Of a stretch of DNA of 64,000 nucleotides, positions 25,884 to 33,862 are shown one piece after another (the first letter of the stretch is position 1; each line of letters opens with the position of its first letter). Made by a program: the position numbers and the translations under genes. Source of the DNA: Paractinoplanes bogorensis (GTDB lineage: Bacteria > Actinomycetota > Actinomycetes > Mycobacteriales > Micromonosporaceae); NCBI RefSeq assembly GCF_018829635.1, contig NZ_JAHKKG010000013.1, positions 186,001-250,000 of the forward strand. Reading direction: 5' to 3'. The notes under the pieces were generated by a model. It had not been told where the DNA came from. It ran no database searches and was given only the letters and a program-made list of their open reading frames with translations.

Positions 25884-26084
25884 GTGGTTCGGTGCCCCCT
25901 TTCATCCGGCCGGCTGCGCTGCCTGCCCACCACCCCGCCCGGCGGCTCCGGCGGCGGCGGTGGTGGCGGTGGTGGCCTCCCGATCACCGGCGCGCCGGTC
26001 GCGCTGCTGGCCGGCGGCGGTGGCCTGGTCGTCCTGCTGGGCGCGGCGCTGATGTTCTTCACCCGCCGGCGCCGGAACAGCTGA
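25884..26084 (+). pseudogene. C-terminal remnant (or tiny ORF) with LPITG sortase signal
   Basis: The frame ends in a Gly run, then LPITGAPVALL, a hydrophobic helix and RRRRNS, a textbook LPxTG-type cell-wall sorting signal. There is no signal peptide or folded domain before it: the frame upstream runs antisense through the 25106-25777 gene. A GTG at 25884 would give only 66 residues. I read it as the surviving tail of a cell-wall-anchored protein whose body was lost; a real mini-protein is less likely. The rest of 25778-26112 holds only the direct repeat at 25858. Confidence 0.5.
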
Positions 26085-26112
26085 GCCTGTCCTGGCCCGG
26101 TGGCCGCCGTTG

Positions 26113-27024
26113 TCATCGGGCGGCTGACCCTCCCCGGTCGGGGCTGGGGCGGGGGATCGAGCCGCCGCCCGGCCGGCGCGGTTCGCGGTCGATGCGCAGA
26201 TCGCGCTCCAGTTCGGTGATCATCGTCCGGAGGTCGTCGAGCCGCTGGCTGACCATGATCCGGTCGATGTTGTCCGGGATGCCGTCCTGATCCTCGTCGA
26301 CGGCCAGGCTCTCGGTCATCTCCAGCCGCCGCGCCTCCTCCATTGAATTGACGAAGACCGCGATCAGAATGTTCAGCAGCAGATTGACCGTGATCAGCAC
26401 ATAGCTGACGTAATACACGAGCGTCCACGGCGACAGGGCGATCCCCTGCTCGATCAGATCCGGCAACGTCTCGAGCGACAACAGCACGAAGAGCGTGAGC
26501 ACAGCGTGCCCAATTGTCCCGTACTCGTCGGGATACATATCCCCGAAGATCAGCCAACCGGTCATGCCGTACACATAGAAAGTCACCAGCGCCAGCGCCA
26601 GAAACCCACCGACCCCCGGCAGGCTGCGCAGAAGAGCGGTCACAATCGTCCGAAGCCCCGGCGAGAACCGCACCAGCCGCACGACGCGCGCCATCCGGAT
26701 CACCCGCAGAGCCGCAGTGTCCCCATGCAGCCCCGGGATGAAAACGGCCGCAATGACAACGAAGTCGAATACGTTCCACCCGTGCCGGAAGAATTCCTGA
26801 GGCCTTTTCCCGTACGCGAGAATCCGCACCACGATCTCCGAAACGAACACGGCCCGGAAGAACCACTCGAGCCAGTGCAGATACGAGATCGACTCGGCCA
26901 GCGGATAGGTCTCGACGCACAACAGGGCGGCATTGAGCCCGATTATCACCACGATCGTCACCTCGAACGACCGCGAGTCCACGATCAACGAACATCGGCG
27001 GGCCACCCGAGCGAGATCAACCAT
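26113..27024 (-). CDS. NaChBac-like voltage-gated ion channel
   Basis: A 303-residue six-helix channel subunit. S1-S3 span about 18-105. S4 carries regularly spaced arginines (RVIRMARVVRLVRFSPGLR). S5, a pore loop and S6 (LITVNLLLNILIAVFVN) follow. The pore reads TLFVLLSLETLPD, where NaChBac-type channels have a TLESW core; the Glu is kept but Trp is replaced. A cytoplasmic tail contains DEDQDGIPDNID, an EF-hand-like acidic loop, then a short helical segment. It should be a tetrameric cation channel; ion selectivity is uncertain because of the altered filter. Confidence 0.92.
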   Translation of the reverse strand: MVDLARVARRCSLIVDSRSFEVTIVVIIGLNAALLCVETYPLAESISYLHWLEWFFRAVFVSEIVVRILAYGKRPQEFFRHGWNVFDFVVIAAVFIPGLHGDTAALRVIRMARVVRLVRFSPGLRTIVTALLRSLPGVGGFLALALVTFYVYGMTGWLIFGDMYPDEYGTIGHAVLTLFVLLSLETLPDLIEQGIALSPWTLVYYVSYVLITVNLLLNILIAVFVNSMEEARRLEMTESLAVDEDQDGIPDNIDRIMVSQRLDDLRTMITELERDLRIDREPRRPGGGSIPRPSPDRGGSAAR

Positions 27025-27033
27025 CCGGCCAGC

Positions 27034-27129
27034 CTACGGATCGAGGCCCCCGCAGAAAGCGATCAGGTGCCGGTCGTCCGGGGTGACCAGGTGCGCGACC
27101 GTGGTTGTTCGTTCGGGTGAGCGGTGCGC
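27034..27129 (-). pseudogene. Duplicated 3' end of the AfsR-like gene
   Basis: On the minus strand this segment encodes TVAHLVTPDDRH followed by LIAFCGGLDP and TAG at 27034. TVAHLVTPDDRH nearly repeats the C-terminus of the regulator (AVAHLVTPDDRHPRT). At DNA level 27066-27104 matches 27141-27179 at 37 of 39 positions, 75 bp apart. It looks like a tandem duplication that left the older stop and tail behind. Confidence 0.8.
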
Positions 27130-30069
27130 TCAGGTGCGCGGGTGCCTGTCGTCCGGGGTGACCAGGTGCGCGACCGCGGGCAGCAGCGCGTCGGCGGCGG
27201 CGCGCAGTTCCTGTGCGGTGGTGTCGTCGGGCTCGAGGGCGGCCAGTTCGTCCAGGGCGAGCAGTTCCACCTCGTGATCGCTCACTTCGCGCGCATCGGC
27301 CACCACCTGGTGCAGCGCCGGAGCGTCGTTGGTGAGCGCTGCGGACAAGTAGCGCGCGAACAAGTCGTCGTAACAGCGCCGGGCCACCGCGACGTCGGCG
27401 CGGGCCTCGTCCAGCCGGCCGAGTGCGCGCAACACCCGGGCCCGGCGTGTGCGCGCATAGGCGACGTTGCGCAGATCGCTCACCGACTCCGCCGTCACGG
27501 CCGCCCGTTCCAGCGTTTCGAGCGCGTCGAGCAGCGTGCCGTTCTGCTGCTGGGCCCGCCCCAGGTTGGCCAGGTGCAGCGACTCGGCCGCGGCGAACCC
27601 GAGGCGGTGCGCGGCATCCGCGGCGGCGCCGAGATGAGCGACCGCGTCCGCGAACCGGTGCTCGGCCTGAGCCAGCCCGCCCAGCAGAGCCTCGGCGTGA
27701 CTGAGCGCCCACGCATCTCCGAGTGGCGTCAGAATGCCGATGGCCTGGTCGCAGGCCGCGCGAGCCCGCACGGTGTCGCCGAGCCCGGTATACGCCCACG
27801 CCGCCAGCAGTGCCGCCGCGCCCGCTTCCCACCCCTGAGCGGATTTCCGGAACTCCGCGATCGCTTCGAGCGCCGCCGCCGGACGCCCGTGCTGGCTGTG
27901 CAGAAACGCGAGAAACAACAGCGTTCTCGGTTCCGGCGCGATCCGGCGAGCAGTTTCCACATCCGCAAACGCGCGTTCCAGATCCCCGCCGGACGCTTCG
28001 AACCAGGCCGCGAACAACAGCGCGTCCACCCGCTCATCGGTCGGCACATCGCCCGCTTCCGGATCCGCCGCTACAGCCGCACTGCGCGTTTGCCGGTTGC
28101 CGGTTGGTGGCGTCTTGCGCGCTTCGCTGCCCGGCGGCCGGTGAGCATCCTGCGCGTTCGGCTCGGCGAGCGCGGACAACGCCACCATGCGGGCGCGCCG
28201 GGCGGCGTCGCGGCCGGCGCCCAGGAAGATCCAGGCCCAGCCGAAACCGTTGACGATGCGGAGGGCCGTGTGCGGGTCGTGCGTCCGGGACCACGCGATT
28301 GCGGCGTCGATGTCGGCGCGTTCGGTGCGTGCGAACGACACGTAGTTCGCCTGGCCGGCGCCGTGCGGGTCGGCGTCGGCGGCCATGGTCGCGTACCAGG
28401 TGGCGTGGGCCTTGGCCGCTGCGTCGGACAGGCCGGACTGTGCGATGCGCTCACGACCGTAGGCGCGGACGCTGTCGAGCAGACGGTAGCGGGCGCCCGC
28501 CGCGCCGATCTCGGCGATCGCCAGGGAGCGGTCGACCAGCCGGTCGAGCACGTCGAGTGCGGCCTGCGACGGCACGCCGAGTGCGGTGAGCACCCGCTCG
28601 GCCGCCTCGAGCGGCGCGCCGCCGGCGAATGTGGCCAGCGCCCACAGCCCGCGCTGGTCGTCGGGGAACAGCAGGTCGTAGCTCCACTCGATCGCCGCCC
28701 GGAGGGTGCGGCGCCGGGCCGGGCGACGGCTGTTGGGATCGTTGAGCAGCGTGAACCGGTCGTCGAGGCGGCGTGCTATCTCGCGTACGGGAAGCGCCTT
28801 GGCTCTGGCCGCAGCCAGCTCGATCGCCAACGGGAGACCGTCGAGCTGCCGGACGACGCTGTCCACGTCCTCGTCCGGGCCGATGCGGCGATGCCGGTTC
28901 GCGCGTTCCCGGAACAGTTCGGCGGCGGCGTCCGACGGCAACGGCCCGAGCCCGTACGCGGTCTCGCCCTCGATGGTGAGCGGAACCTGACTGGTCGCGA
29001 GCACGGTGATCCCGGGTGCCGCGGTCAGGATGCGCTCGACGATCGGGGCCAGCGGCTCGGCGACCTGCTCGCAGTTGTCCAGAACGAGCAGGGCGCGCAA
29101 CGTACGGACACGTTCGAGCACCATCGGTTCGTTCGCTTCCGGCAGCGAGAACGTCTCGCCCACCGCCCGCCAGACGTCGGTCTGGTCGTTCGCCGTCTCC
29201 AGGCGCACGAACCAGCCGCCCGCGCCCCGGGCCGCCTCGATCGCGAGCCGTGTCTTGCCCACTCCGGCCGGCCCGACGACCGTCACCATGCGCGCAGCGC
29301 TCATCAGACGGACAACTTCGCTCAGTTCCGCGTCCCGGCCGATCATCGAGGCGGTGAGTGCGGGCAGGTTGCCGGCGGCCAGTCCGGCGTCCTGCACGAG
29401 GATGCGCCGTTCCAGGTCGCGCAGGGCCGGGCCCGGGTCGAGTCCGAGCTCGTCGGCCAGCCGGGTGCGCGCCTGCCGGTACGCGTCGAGGGCGTCGGCC
29501 TGGCGACCCTCGCGATAGAGGGCCGTGATGAGCTGCCGCCACAGGTTCTCGCTCAACGGATGCGCGGCGACCAGCTCCCGCAACTCGGACGAGCTGCTGC
29601 TGCCCGCGTCGAGCCGTGATTCGGCGTACGCCTCGGTCAGCCGCAACCTCGCTTCGGCGAGTCGGCCGCGCCACGGCCCGAGCCATTCGCCGTCGCCCGC
29701 GTCCGGCAGCAGCTCGTCGCCGCGGAAATGGGTCAGGAGACCGGTGTCCGGCCTGGGGAGGGCCGCGGTGCGCAGCACCTCGAGCGCGTCCACCCCGGAC
29801 GGATCGACGTGCAGTGTGTAGCCGGTCGGACCGCCACTGACCAGTCCGGGATCCCCGAGCACCCGGCGCAGCTTGGACACCTTGGCCTGCAACACGTTCG
29901 GGGTGGCCCGGCCCGCCCAGAGGTCTTCGATGAGGCGCTCGGCGCGGACGGCATGCCCGGCGTCGAGGGCGAGGCGGATCAGCACCTCGGTCGTCCGGCC
30001 GGCCGGCACCTCGAGCCGGACGCCGTCGAGCCGCAGGTCGAGCGGGCCGAGCACCGCCACGGTCAGCAC
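27130..30069 (-). CDS. SARP/AfsR-type regulator with BTAD, NB-ARC and TPR domains
   Basis: A 979-residue regulator, start GTG 30069 (MLTVAVLGPLDLRLDG). A winged-helix DNA-binding domain (1-90) and bacterial transcriptional activation domain (95-240) are followed by a STAND ATPase with Walker A GPAGVGKTRLA near residue 265 and Walker B LLVLDNCEQ, then TPR-like helices to the end. Such proteins usually activate secondary-metabolite or sporulation genes in response to ATP and phosphorylation. A low-complexity stretch (HRPPGSEARKTPPTGNRQTR) interrupts the TPR region. The C-terminus may be altered by the tandem duplication just downstream. It diverges from the small ORF at 30130. Confidence 0.93.
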   Translation of the reverse strand: MLTVAVLGPLDLRLDGVRLEVPAGRTTEVLIRLALDAGHAVRAERLIEDLWAGRATPNVLQAKVSKLRRVLGDPGLVSGGPTGYTLHVDPSGVDALEVLRTAALPRPDTGLLTHFRGDELLPDAGDGEWLGPWRGRLAEARLRLTEAYAESRLDAGSSSSSELRELVAAHPLSENLWRQLITALYREGRQADALDAYRQARTRLADELGLDPGPALRDLERRILVQDAGLAAGNLPALTASMIGRDAELSEVVRLMSAARMVTVVGPAGVGKTRLAIEAARGAGGWFVRLETANDQTDVWRAVGETFSLPEANEPMVLERVRTLRALLVLDNCEQVAEPLAPIVERILTAAPGITVLATSQVPLTIEGETAYGLGPLPSDAAAELFRERANRHRRIGPDEDVDSVVRQLDGLPLAIELAAARAKALPVREIARRLDDRFTLLNDPNSRRPARRRTLRAAIEWSYDLLFPDDQRGLWALATFAGGAPLEAAERVLTALGVPSQAALDVLDRLVDRSLAIAEIGAAGARYRLLDSVRAYGRERIAQSGLSDAAAKAHATWYATMAADADPHGAGQANYVSFARTERADIDAAIAWSRTHDPHTALRIVNGFGWAWIFLGAGRDAARRARMVALSALAEPNAQDAHRPPGSEARKTPPTGNRQTRSAAVAADPEAGDVPTDERVDALLFAAWFEASGGDLERAFADVETARRIAPEPRTLLFLAFLHSQHGRPAAALEAIAEFRKSAQGWEAGAAALLAAWAYTGLGDTVRARAACDQAIGILTPLGDAWALSHAEALLGGLAQAEHRFADAVAHLGAAADAAHRLGFAAAESLHLANLGRAQQQNGTLLDALETLERAAVTAESVSDLRNVAYARTRRARVLRALGRLDEARADVAVARRCYDDLFARYLSAALTNDAPALHQVVADAREVSDHEVELLALDELAALEPDDTTAQELRAAADALLPAVAHLVTPDDRHPRT

Positions 30070-30129
30070 TGACGCAGCATAAAACCGCCGCGTCAGCCCA
30101 GCGTCAGCCGTTCCGGCGAAGCTGCGCCC

Positions 30130-30339
30130 ATGACCGATGAACTCGTCTCGGCGGCGCTCACGCTCTTCGCCCGGGCCCGGGCGTCGGCCGTCACGTCCCG
30201 CGACCGGCAGACGGTGGCGATCGCCTCGGCCTTCCTGGCCGGTGACCACGACCGGGTCGAGGTGCTCGCCCGGGAACACCTTCTTGACCACCCCGACAAC
30301 CAACTCGTCGCACGTATCCGCAGGGGAGACTTCACATGA
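30130..30339 (+). CDS. Small helical protein, 69 residues, unknown
   Basis: Starts at ATG 30130 and overlaps the next ATG by four bases (ATGA), which supports it as a real coupled gene. It is mostly predicted helix (ELVSAALTLFARARASAV) with acidic and basic residues mixed and no motif I recognise. It sits between the AfsR-like regulator, transcribed the other way, and a four-to-six-helix membrane protein; it may belong with the latter. Function unknown. Confidence 0.7.
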   Translation: MTDELVSAALTLFARARASAVTSRDRQTVAIASAFLAGDHDRVEVLAREHLLDHPDNQLVARIRRGDFT

Positions 30340-31010
30340 ACCGCAAACTGACCGCCGCACTGCTCGTTTCGGCCGCCGTGCTCACCAATGTCGCCTTCAC
30401 CGTGCTGGGCAGCGTCTTCGACTACCCGGACATCCTGAAGGAGCCGACCGACGTCATCCTGGCGTCGTTCACCGCTCACCAGACTGCGGTGGTTTCCTGG
30501 TTCACCGTGCTCGCTTTGTCTGCGGCGTTGTTCGCGCCGATCGCTTTCGGCGTCGGACGGCTGGCCCGCGTTCGATGGATGCGCATTTCCGTGCCGGTCG
30601 GTGTCGCCGCCGCGGTCGTCCAGGTGATCGGACTGTCCCGATGGCCGTTGCTCGTTCCCGGGTACGCGTCCTCGGGTGACCGCGCGTCGTTCGAAACCGC
30701 GCATCATGTGCTCGGAACGCTCATCGGGGAAACGCTCGGTTATGCGCTCACCGCCGCCTGGACGCTGCTCGTGCTGGCCGCTCTGGGCCGGGCGTTCGCC
30801 GGGTGGTGGTTCGTCGCGCTTGGCGGCGTGTCGGCCGTCCTGATCGCGACCGGCGTGGTGTCGCCGCTGGGTGTGCCGGGCGTCGACTTCGCCAACTTCC
30901 TCGGGTACGTGCTGTGGAGCGTCTGGCTGCTGGCCTTCGCCGCGGTCCTGCTCTTCCGCCGCGACCGTTCGAGCGCACCGGCGCAGTCCCGGTCGAGCGT
31001 CGCCGCCTGA
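30336..31010 (+). CDS. DUF4386-like multi-pass membrane protein
   Basis: A 224-residue membrane protein with about six helices (LTAALLVSAAVLTNVAF, VVSWFTVLALSAALFAPIA, VGVAAAVVQVIGL, and three after residue 130). No catalytic or transport motif is evident; the general pattern resembles DUF4386-type proteins. It is translationally coupled to the 69-residue ORF. Its stop codon lies inside the first of three 14-bp tandem repeats and is followed by a strong terminator. Confidence 0.8.
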   Translation: MNRKLTAALLVSAAVLTNVAFTVLGSVFDYPDILKEPTDVILASFTAHQTAVVSWFTVLALSAALFAPIAFGVGRLARVRWMRISVPVGVAAAVVQVIGLSRWPLLVPGYASSGDRASFETAHHVLGTLIGETLGYALTAAWTLLVLAALGRAFAGWWFVALGGVSAVLIATGVVSPLGVPGVDFANFLGYVLWSVWLLAFAAVLLFRRDRSSAPAQSRSSVAA

Positions 31011-31046
31011 GCAAGCTCGCCTGAGCAAGCTCGCCTGAGCAAGCCC
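31005..31046. repeat. Three 14-bp tandem repeats spanning the stop codon
   Basis: GCCTGAGCAAGCTC occurs three times head to tail (third copy ends CC), at 31005, 31019 and 31033. The TGA of the membrane-protein gene is in the first copy. Confidence 0.9.
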
Positions 31047-31080
31047 GCGCCCGGGCCGTGGAGTGGACGGCCCGGGCGCG
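31046..31080. terminator. Strong bidirectional hairpin terminator
   Basis: A perfect 14-bp stem (CGCGCCCGGGCCGT, 31046-31059, with its complement at 31067-31080) and a 7-base loop, placed between two convergent genes ending at 31010 and 31090. No U-run, as usual in high-GC actinobacteria. Confidence 0.85.
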
Positions 31081-31089
31081 AACGCTCAG

Positions 31090-31797
31090 TTACCGGCGGT
31101 GGCTGCGCGGCCGGTCGCGCACGATCGGCATCACCACGGTGGCGTCTGCGTCCGTGGTGCCGTTGCGGCGGGACCTCAAGCGTTGCCAGACGAAGTAGCC
31201 CACGCCGATCACGACGCCGGCGATGACGACCTTCTGGAAGACGCCCGCGTATCCCTCGACGCGATGCCAGTTCTCGCCGAGCAGGAACCCGGCCGTGACG
31301 AAGATGGTGTTCCAGATGAAGCTGCCCGCCGTGGTCAGCAGGGTGAACTTCCAGAAGCTCATCCGTTCGACACCGGCCGGCAGCGAGATGAAGCTGCGGA
31401 ACAACGGCACCATGCGGCCGAGGAAGACCGCCTTGGTGCCGTGTTTGGCGAACCACTCCTCACAACGGTCGAAATCCTGCACCTTGACCAGCGGGAGGTA
31501 CGCCACCAGACTGCGTGTTCGCTCACGTCCGAGCAGTGCGCCGGCCCAGTAGACGATCATCGCGCCGACCACCGAGCCCAGCGTGGTCCAGAACAGCGCC
31601 TCGGGCAGGCTGAACACGCCCCGGCTGGCCGAGAATCCGGCCAGCGGCAGCACCAGTTCGCTCGGGATCGGCGGGAACAGGTTGTCCAGGCCGACGATCA
31701 GCGCGGCCCCCACACCGCCCAGCGACTCCATGAGGCCGACGGCCCACCCGGTCAACCCTCCGGACTCGTCGGGGGCGGCTTCGGCGAGCACGGACAC
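31090..31797 (-). CDS. DedA-family membrane protein
   Basis: A 235-residue DedA/VTT protein. GTG at 31797 is chosen because GAGGAG lies about six bases before it. Family blocks: NLFPPIPSELVLPLAGF near residue 40, and the region FLGRMVPLFRSFISLPAG, the re-entrant signature, near 130. Members flip lipid carriers or phospholipids (for example undecaprenyl phosphate). The C-terminal tail is basic. No neighbour gives a specific substrate. Confidence 0.93.
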   Translation of the reverse strand: MSVLAEAAPDESGGLTGWAVGLMESLGGVGAALIVGLDNLFPPIPSELVLPLAGFSASRGVFSLPEALFWTTLGSVVGAMIVYWAGALLGRERTRSLVAYLPLVKVQDFDRCEEWFAKHGTKAVFLGRMVPLFRSFISLPAGVERMSFWKFTLLTTAGSFIWNTIFVTAGFLLGENWHRVEGYAGVFQKVVIAGVVIGVGYFVWQRLRSRRNGTTDADATVVMPIVRDRPRSHRR

Positions 31798-31935
31798 ACA
31801 AACTCCTCGGTCGGTCGGACAGCATGGCGCCAGCGGCACGGCACGGCCACAGAGCAGTATCGGCAACGAGCCTGAGAGCTTCCTGCCAGTTCCGGCGTCA
31901 GGGGCCGCGGACGATGCGCCAGGAGGCGTTGTACG

Positions 31936-32997
31936 TCAGAACGCGTACCGGATGCGGCAGTACGGCAGGCGCTCGCCGATCAGGTCGACCAGGGCCGCGA
32001 CGTACTGTCCCTTCGCCCCGGTGCGGTAGCGCACGTTCCACGACCCGTTCTGCGACCGTTTCGGCTGCTGCAGGTCGGGCCGCCAGATCAGCTCCTCGGC
32101 CTTCGGGTGCCAGCCCAGGTTGACCTGGTGCAGATCCCGGTTGTGGGTCAGGAAGATGACCTCGGCCGCGAGTTGCCGGCGCGCGGCCGGGCCGATCGAC
32201 GCGTGCAACTCGCCGAGCAACTCGGCCCAGTCGTCGAGCCACCCGTCCCGCACGACGACCGGGCTGAAGTTCACGTGCACCTCGTAGCCGGCCGCCACGA
32301 AATCGTCGATCGCGGCCATCCGCTCGGCGATCGGCGACGTGCGGATGTCGAGCAGTTTCGCGTCACGCGCGGGCATGAGCGAGAAGCGGATCCGCGTCCG
32401 GCCCTGCGGATCCCAGTCGAGCAGGTCGCGGTTCACGTGCTTGGTCGCGAACGACGCCTTCGCGTTCGGCATCCACCGGAACAGCCCGACCAGGTCCTGC
32501 ACGTTGTCGCTGATCCGCGCGTCGACGCTGCAGTCCGAGTTCTCGCCGATGTCGTAGACCCACGCGGACGGGTCGCACTCGTTCGGCGTCGTCTTGGTGC
32601 CCTGCCGGGCGGCGTGCCGGGTCAGATAGCCGGTGATCCGGTCGATGTTGGCGAACACGGTGATCGGATTGCTGTAGCCCTTGTGCCGCGGCACGTAGCA
32701 GTACGCGCAGGCCATCGCGCATCCATTGGCCGTCGACGGGGCGATGAAGTCGGCCGACCGTCCGTTGGGCCGGGCGGTGAGCGTCTTCTTCACGCCGAGT
32801 ACGAGCGCTTCCCGTTTGATGCGTACCCACCGGTTGACGTTGGTCTCGTCGCCGTAGAGCTCGTCGATCCGGTTATGGCTCTCCACCTCGACGACCGTCG
32901 CCTGCGGATAGCGGGCCAGCACCTCGCGGCCGCGGGGGAGTTCGGCGGCCGCCGGCTCGACGTAGATGCGGCGGAAGTCGAGCAGCTCGGACGTCAT
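31936..32997 (-). CDS. Spore-photoproduct-lyase-family radical SAM protein
   Basis: A 353-residue protein, start ATG 32997. It carries a CxxxCxxC iron-sulfur motif (Cys93, Cys97, Cys100 in NGCAMACAYCYVPRH), as in spore photoproduct lyase and unlike most other radical SAM enzymes. Surrounding sequence (ASFATKHVNRDLLDWDPQGR, HVNFSPVVV) also fits the SplB-like family. True SplB repairs thymine dimers in bacterial endospores; in a sporangium-forming actinomycete a DNA photolesion role is conceivable but unproven. It is monocistronic as far as can be seen. Confidence 0.9.
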   Translation of the reverse strand: MTSELLDFRRIYVEPAAAELPRGREVLARYPQATVVEVESHNRIDELYGDETNVNRWVRIKREALVLGVKKTLTARPNGRSADFIAPSTANGCAMACAYCYVPRHKGYSNPITVFANIDRITGYLTRHAARQGTKTTPNECDPSAWVYDIGENSDCSVDARISDNVQDLVGLFRWMPNAKASFATKHVNRDLLDWDPQGRTRIRFSLMPARDAKLLDIRTSPIAERMAAIDDFVAAGYEVHVNFSPVVVRDGWLDDWAELLGELHASIGPAARRQLAAEVIFLTHNRDLHQVNLGWHPKAEELIWRPDLQQPKRSQNGSWNVRYRTGAKGQYVAALVDLIGERLPYCRIRYAF

Positions 32998-33028
32998 GGT
33001 CGGTCCAGCATATCCGCCCAAAACGCCG

Positions 33029-33067
33029 CCGCCGGCTGCCCCTCGATCGACCCGGGGCAGCCGGCGG
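33029..33067 (-). terminator. Hairpin terminator after the ABC permease gene
   Basis: A 14-bp perfect stem (CCGCCGGCTGCCCC at 33029-33042, complement at 33054-33067) with an 11-base loop, just downstream of the permease stop at 33075 on the minus strand. Confidence 0.8.
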
Positions 33068-33074
33068 ACCGGCG

Positions 33075-33809
33075 TCAGCGGCGCGGCTCCCAGTTGAACA
33101 TCCGGCGCGCGAACGTGACCGCGACGAACACCCAGGCGAACGTAGGGGCCAGCAGAATGAGCGAGTCGCTCAGGGCGGCGCCGCCGTTCCACGCGTTCAG
33201 CACCAGTTCGGTCGCCGCGCCGCCGGGCAGCAGCCGCTTGACCTGGGCGAGCTCCTCGGTGCCGGTGATGCCGACCCAGCTCGCCACGGCGATGACGCCG
33301 AGGCTGACCGGCAATGTGGTCACCTGGGCATGCTCGGGGGAGTTGGTCACCCCGGCCGTGGCCAGCGCCAGGCCGATCATCATGGCCACGGTGGCGATGA
33401 CGGCGACCGCGAGCAGCAGCGGATTGTCCGGCGTGCCGACGACCGCGCTCAGAACGATCAGAATTCCGGTCACCTGGACCAGGGCGATGACCGTAGCGGG
33501 CAGAACGAGCCCGGCCAGAATGCCCGCGTCGCTCTCCGCGGTGGACCGCAAGCGCTTGAGGAAGAGGTTCTGCCGGCGGGAGGCCAGCGTCGTCACTGTC
33601 GAGGTGTAGAGGCCGAAGGCGCCGACCGTGAACATGACGATCGCGGCGATGTAGCCGAGGCTGCCCACCTGCGAGAACACGTCGTGCCGATAGATGAAGA
33701 AGGCGCTGATCGCGACCGGGATGACGAAGCTGGTGACCAGCACCAGCCGGTTCCGGAAGATCTGGATGAGCTCGGTACGAGCAATGGCGAACATTTTCGT
33801 CCCATTCAA
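33075..33809 (-). CDS. ABC-2 type transporter permease
   Basis: A 244-residue permease with about six helices, opening FAIARTELIQIFRNRLVLVTS as usual for ABC-2 exporters. ATG at 33809 gives MNGTKMFAIA; the ATG at 33794, preceded by GGGA, is an equally good start. It follows the ATPase gene after 53 bases and both are read towards a hairpin at 33029. Likely exports a drug, peptide or lipid; the adjacent NarL-type kinase/regulator pair is the typical control for such exporters. Confidence 0.92.
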   Translation of the reverse strand: MNGTKMFAIARTELIQIFRNRLVLVTSFVIPVAISAFFIYRHDVFSQVGSLGYIAAIVMFTVGAFGLYTSTVTTLASRRQNLFLKRLRSTAESDAGILAGLVLPATVIALVQVTGILIVLSAVVGTPDNPLLLAVAVIATVAMMIGLALATAGVTNSPEHAQVTTLPVSLGVIAVASWVGITGTEELAQVKRLLPGGAATELVLNAWNGGAALSDSLILLAPTFAWVFVAVTFARRMFNWEPRR

Positions 33810-33862
33810 AAGTCGACGTGGTCGGAGAATCGAGCGCGCTCAATACGTACGGTGGGAAGGAA

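Noticed and set aside
27130..31010. Secondary-metabolite cluster around the AfsR-like gene
   Set aside because: No PKS, NRPS, terpene or RiPP biosynthetic gene is nearby; only membrane proteins flank it.
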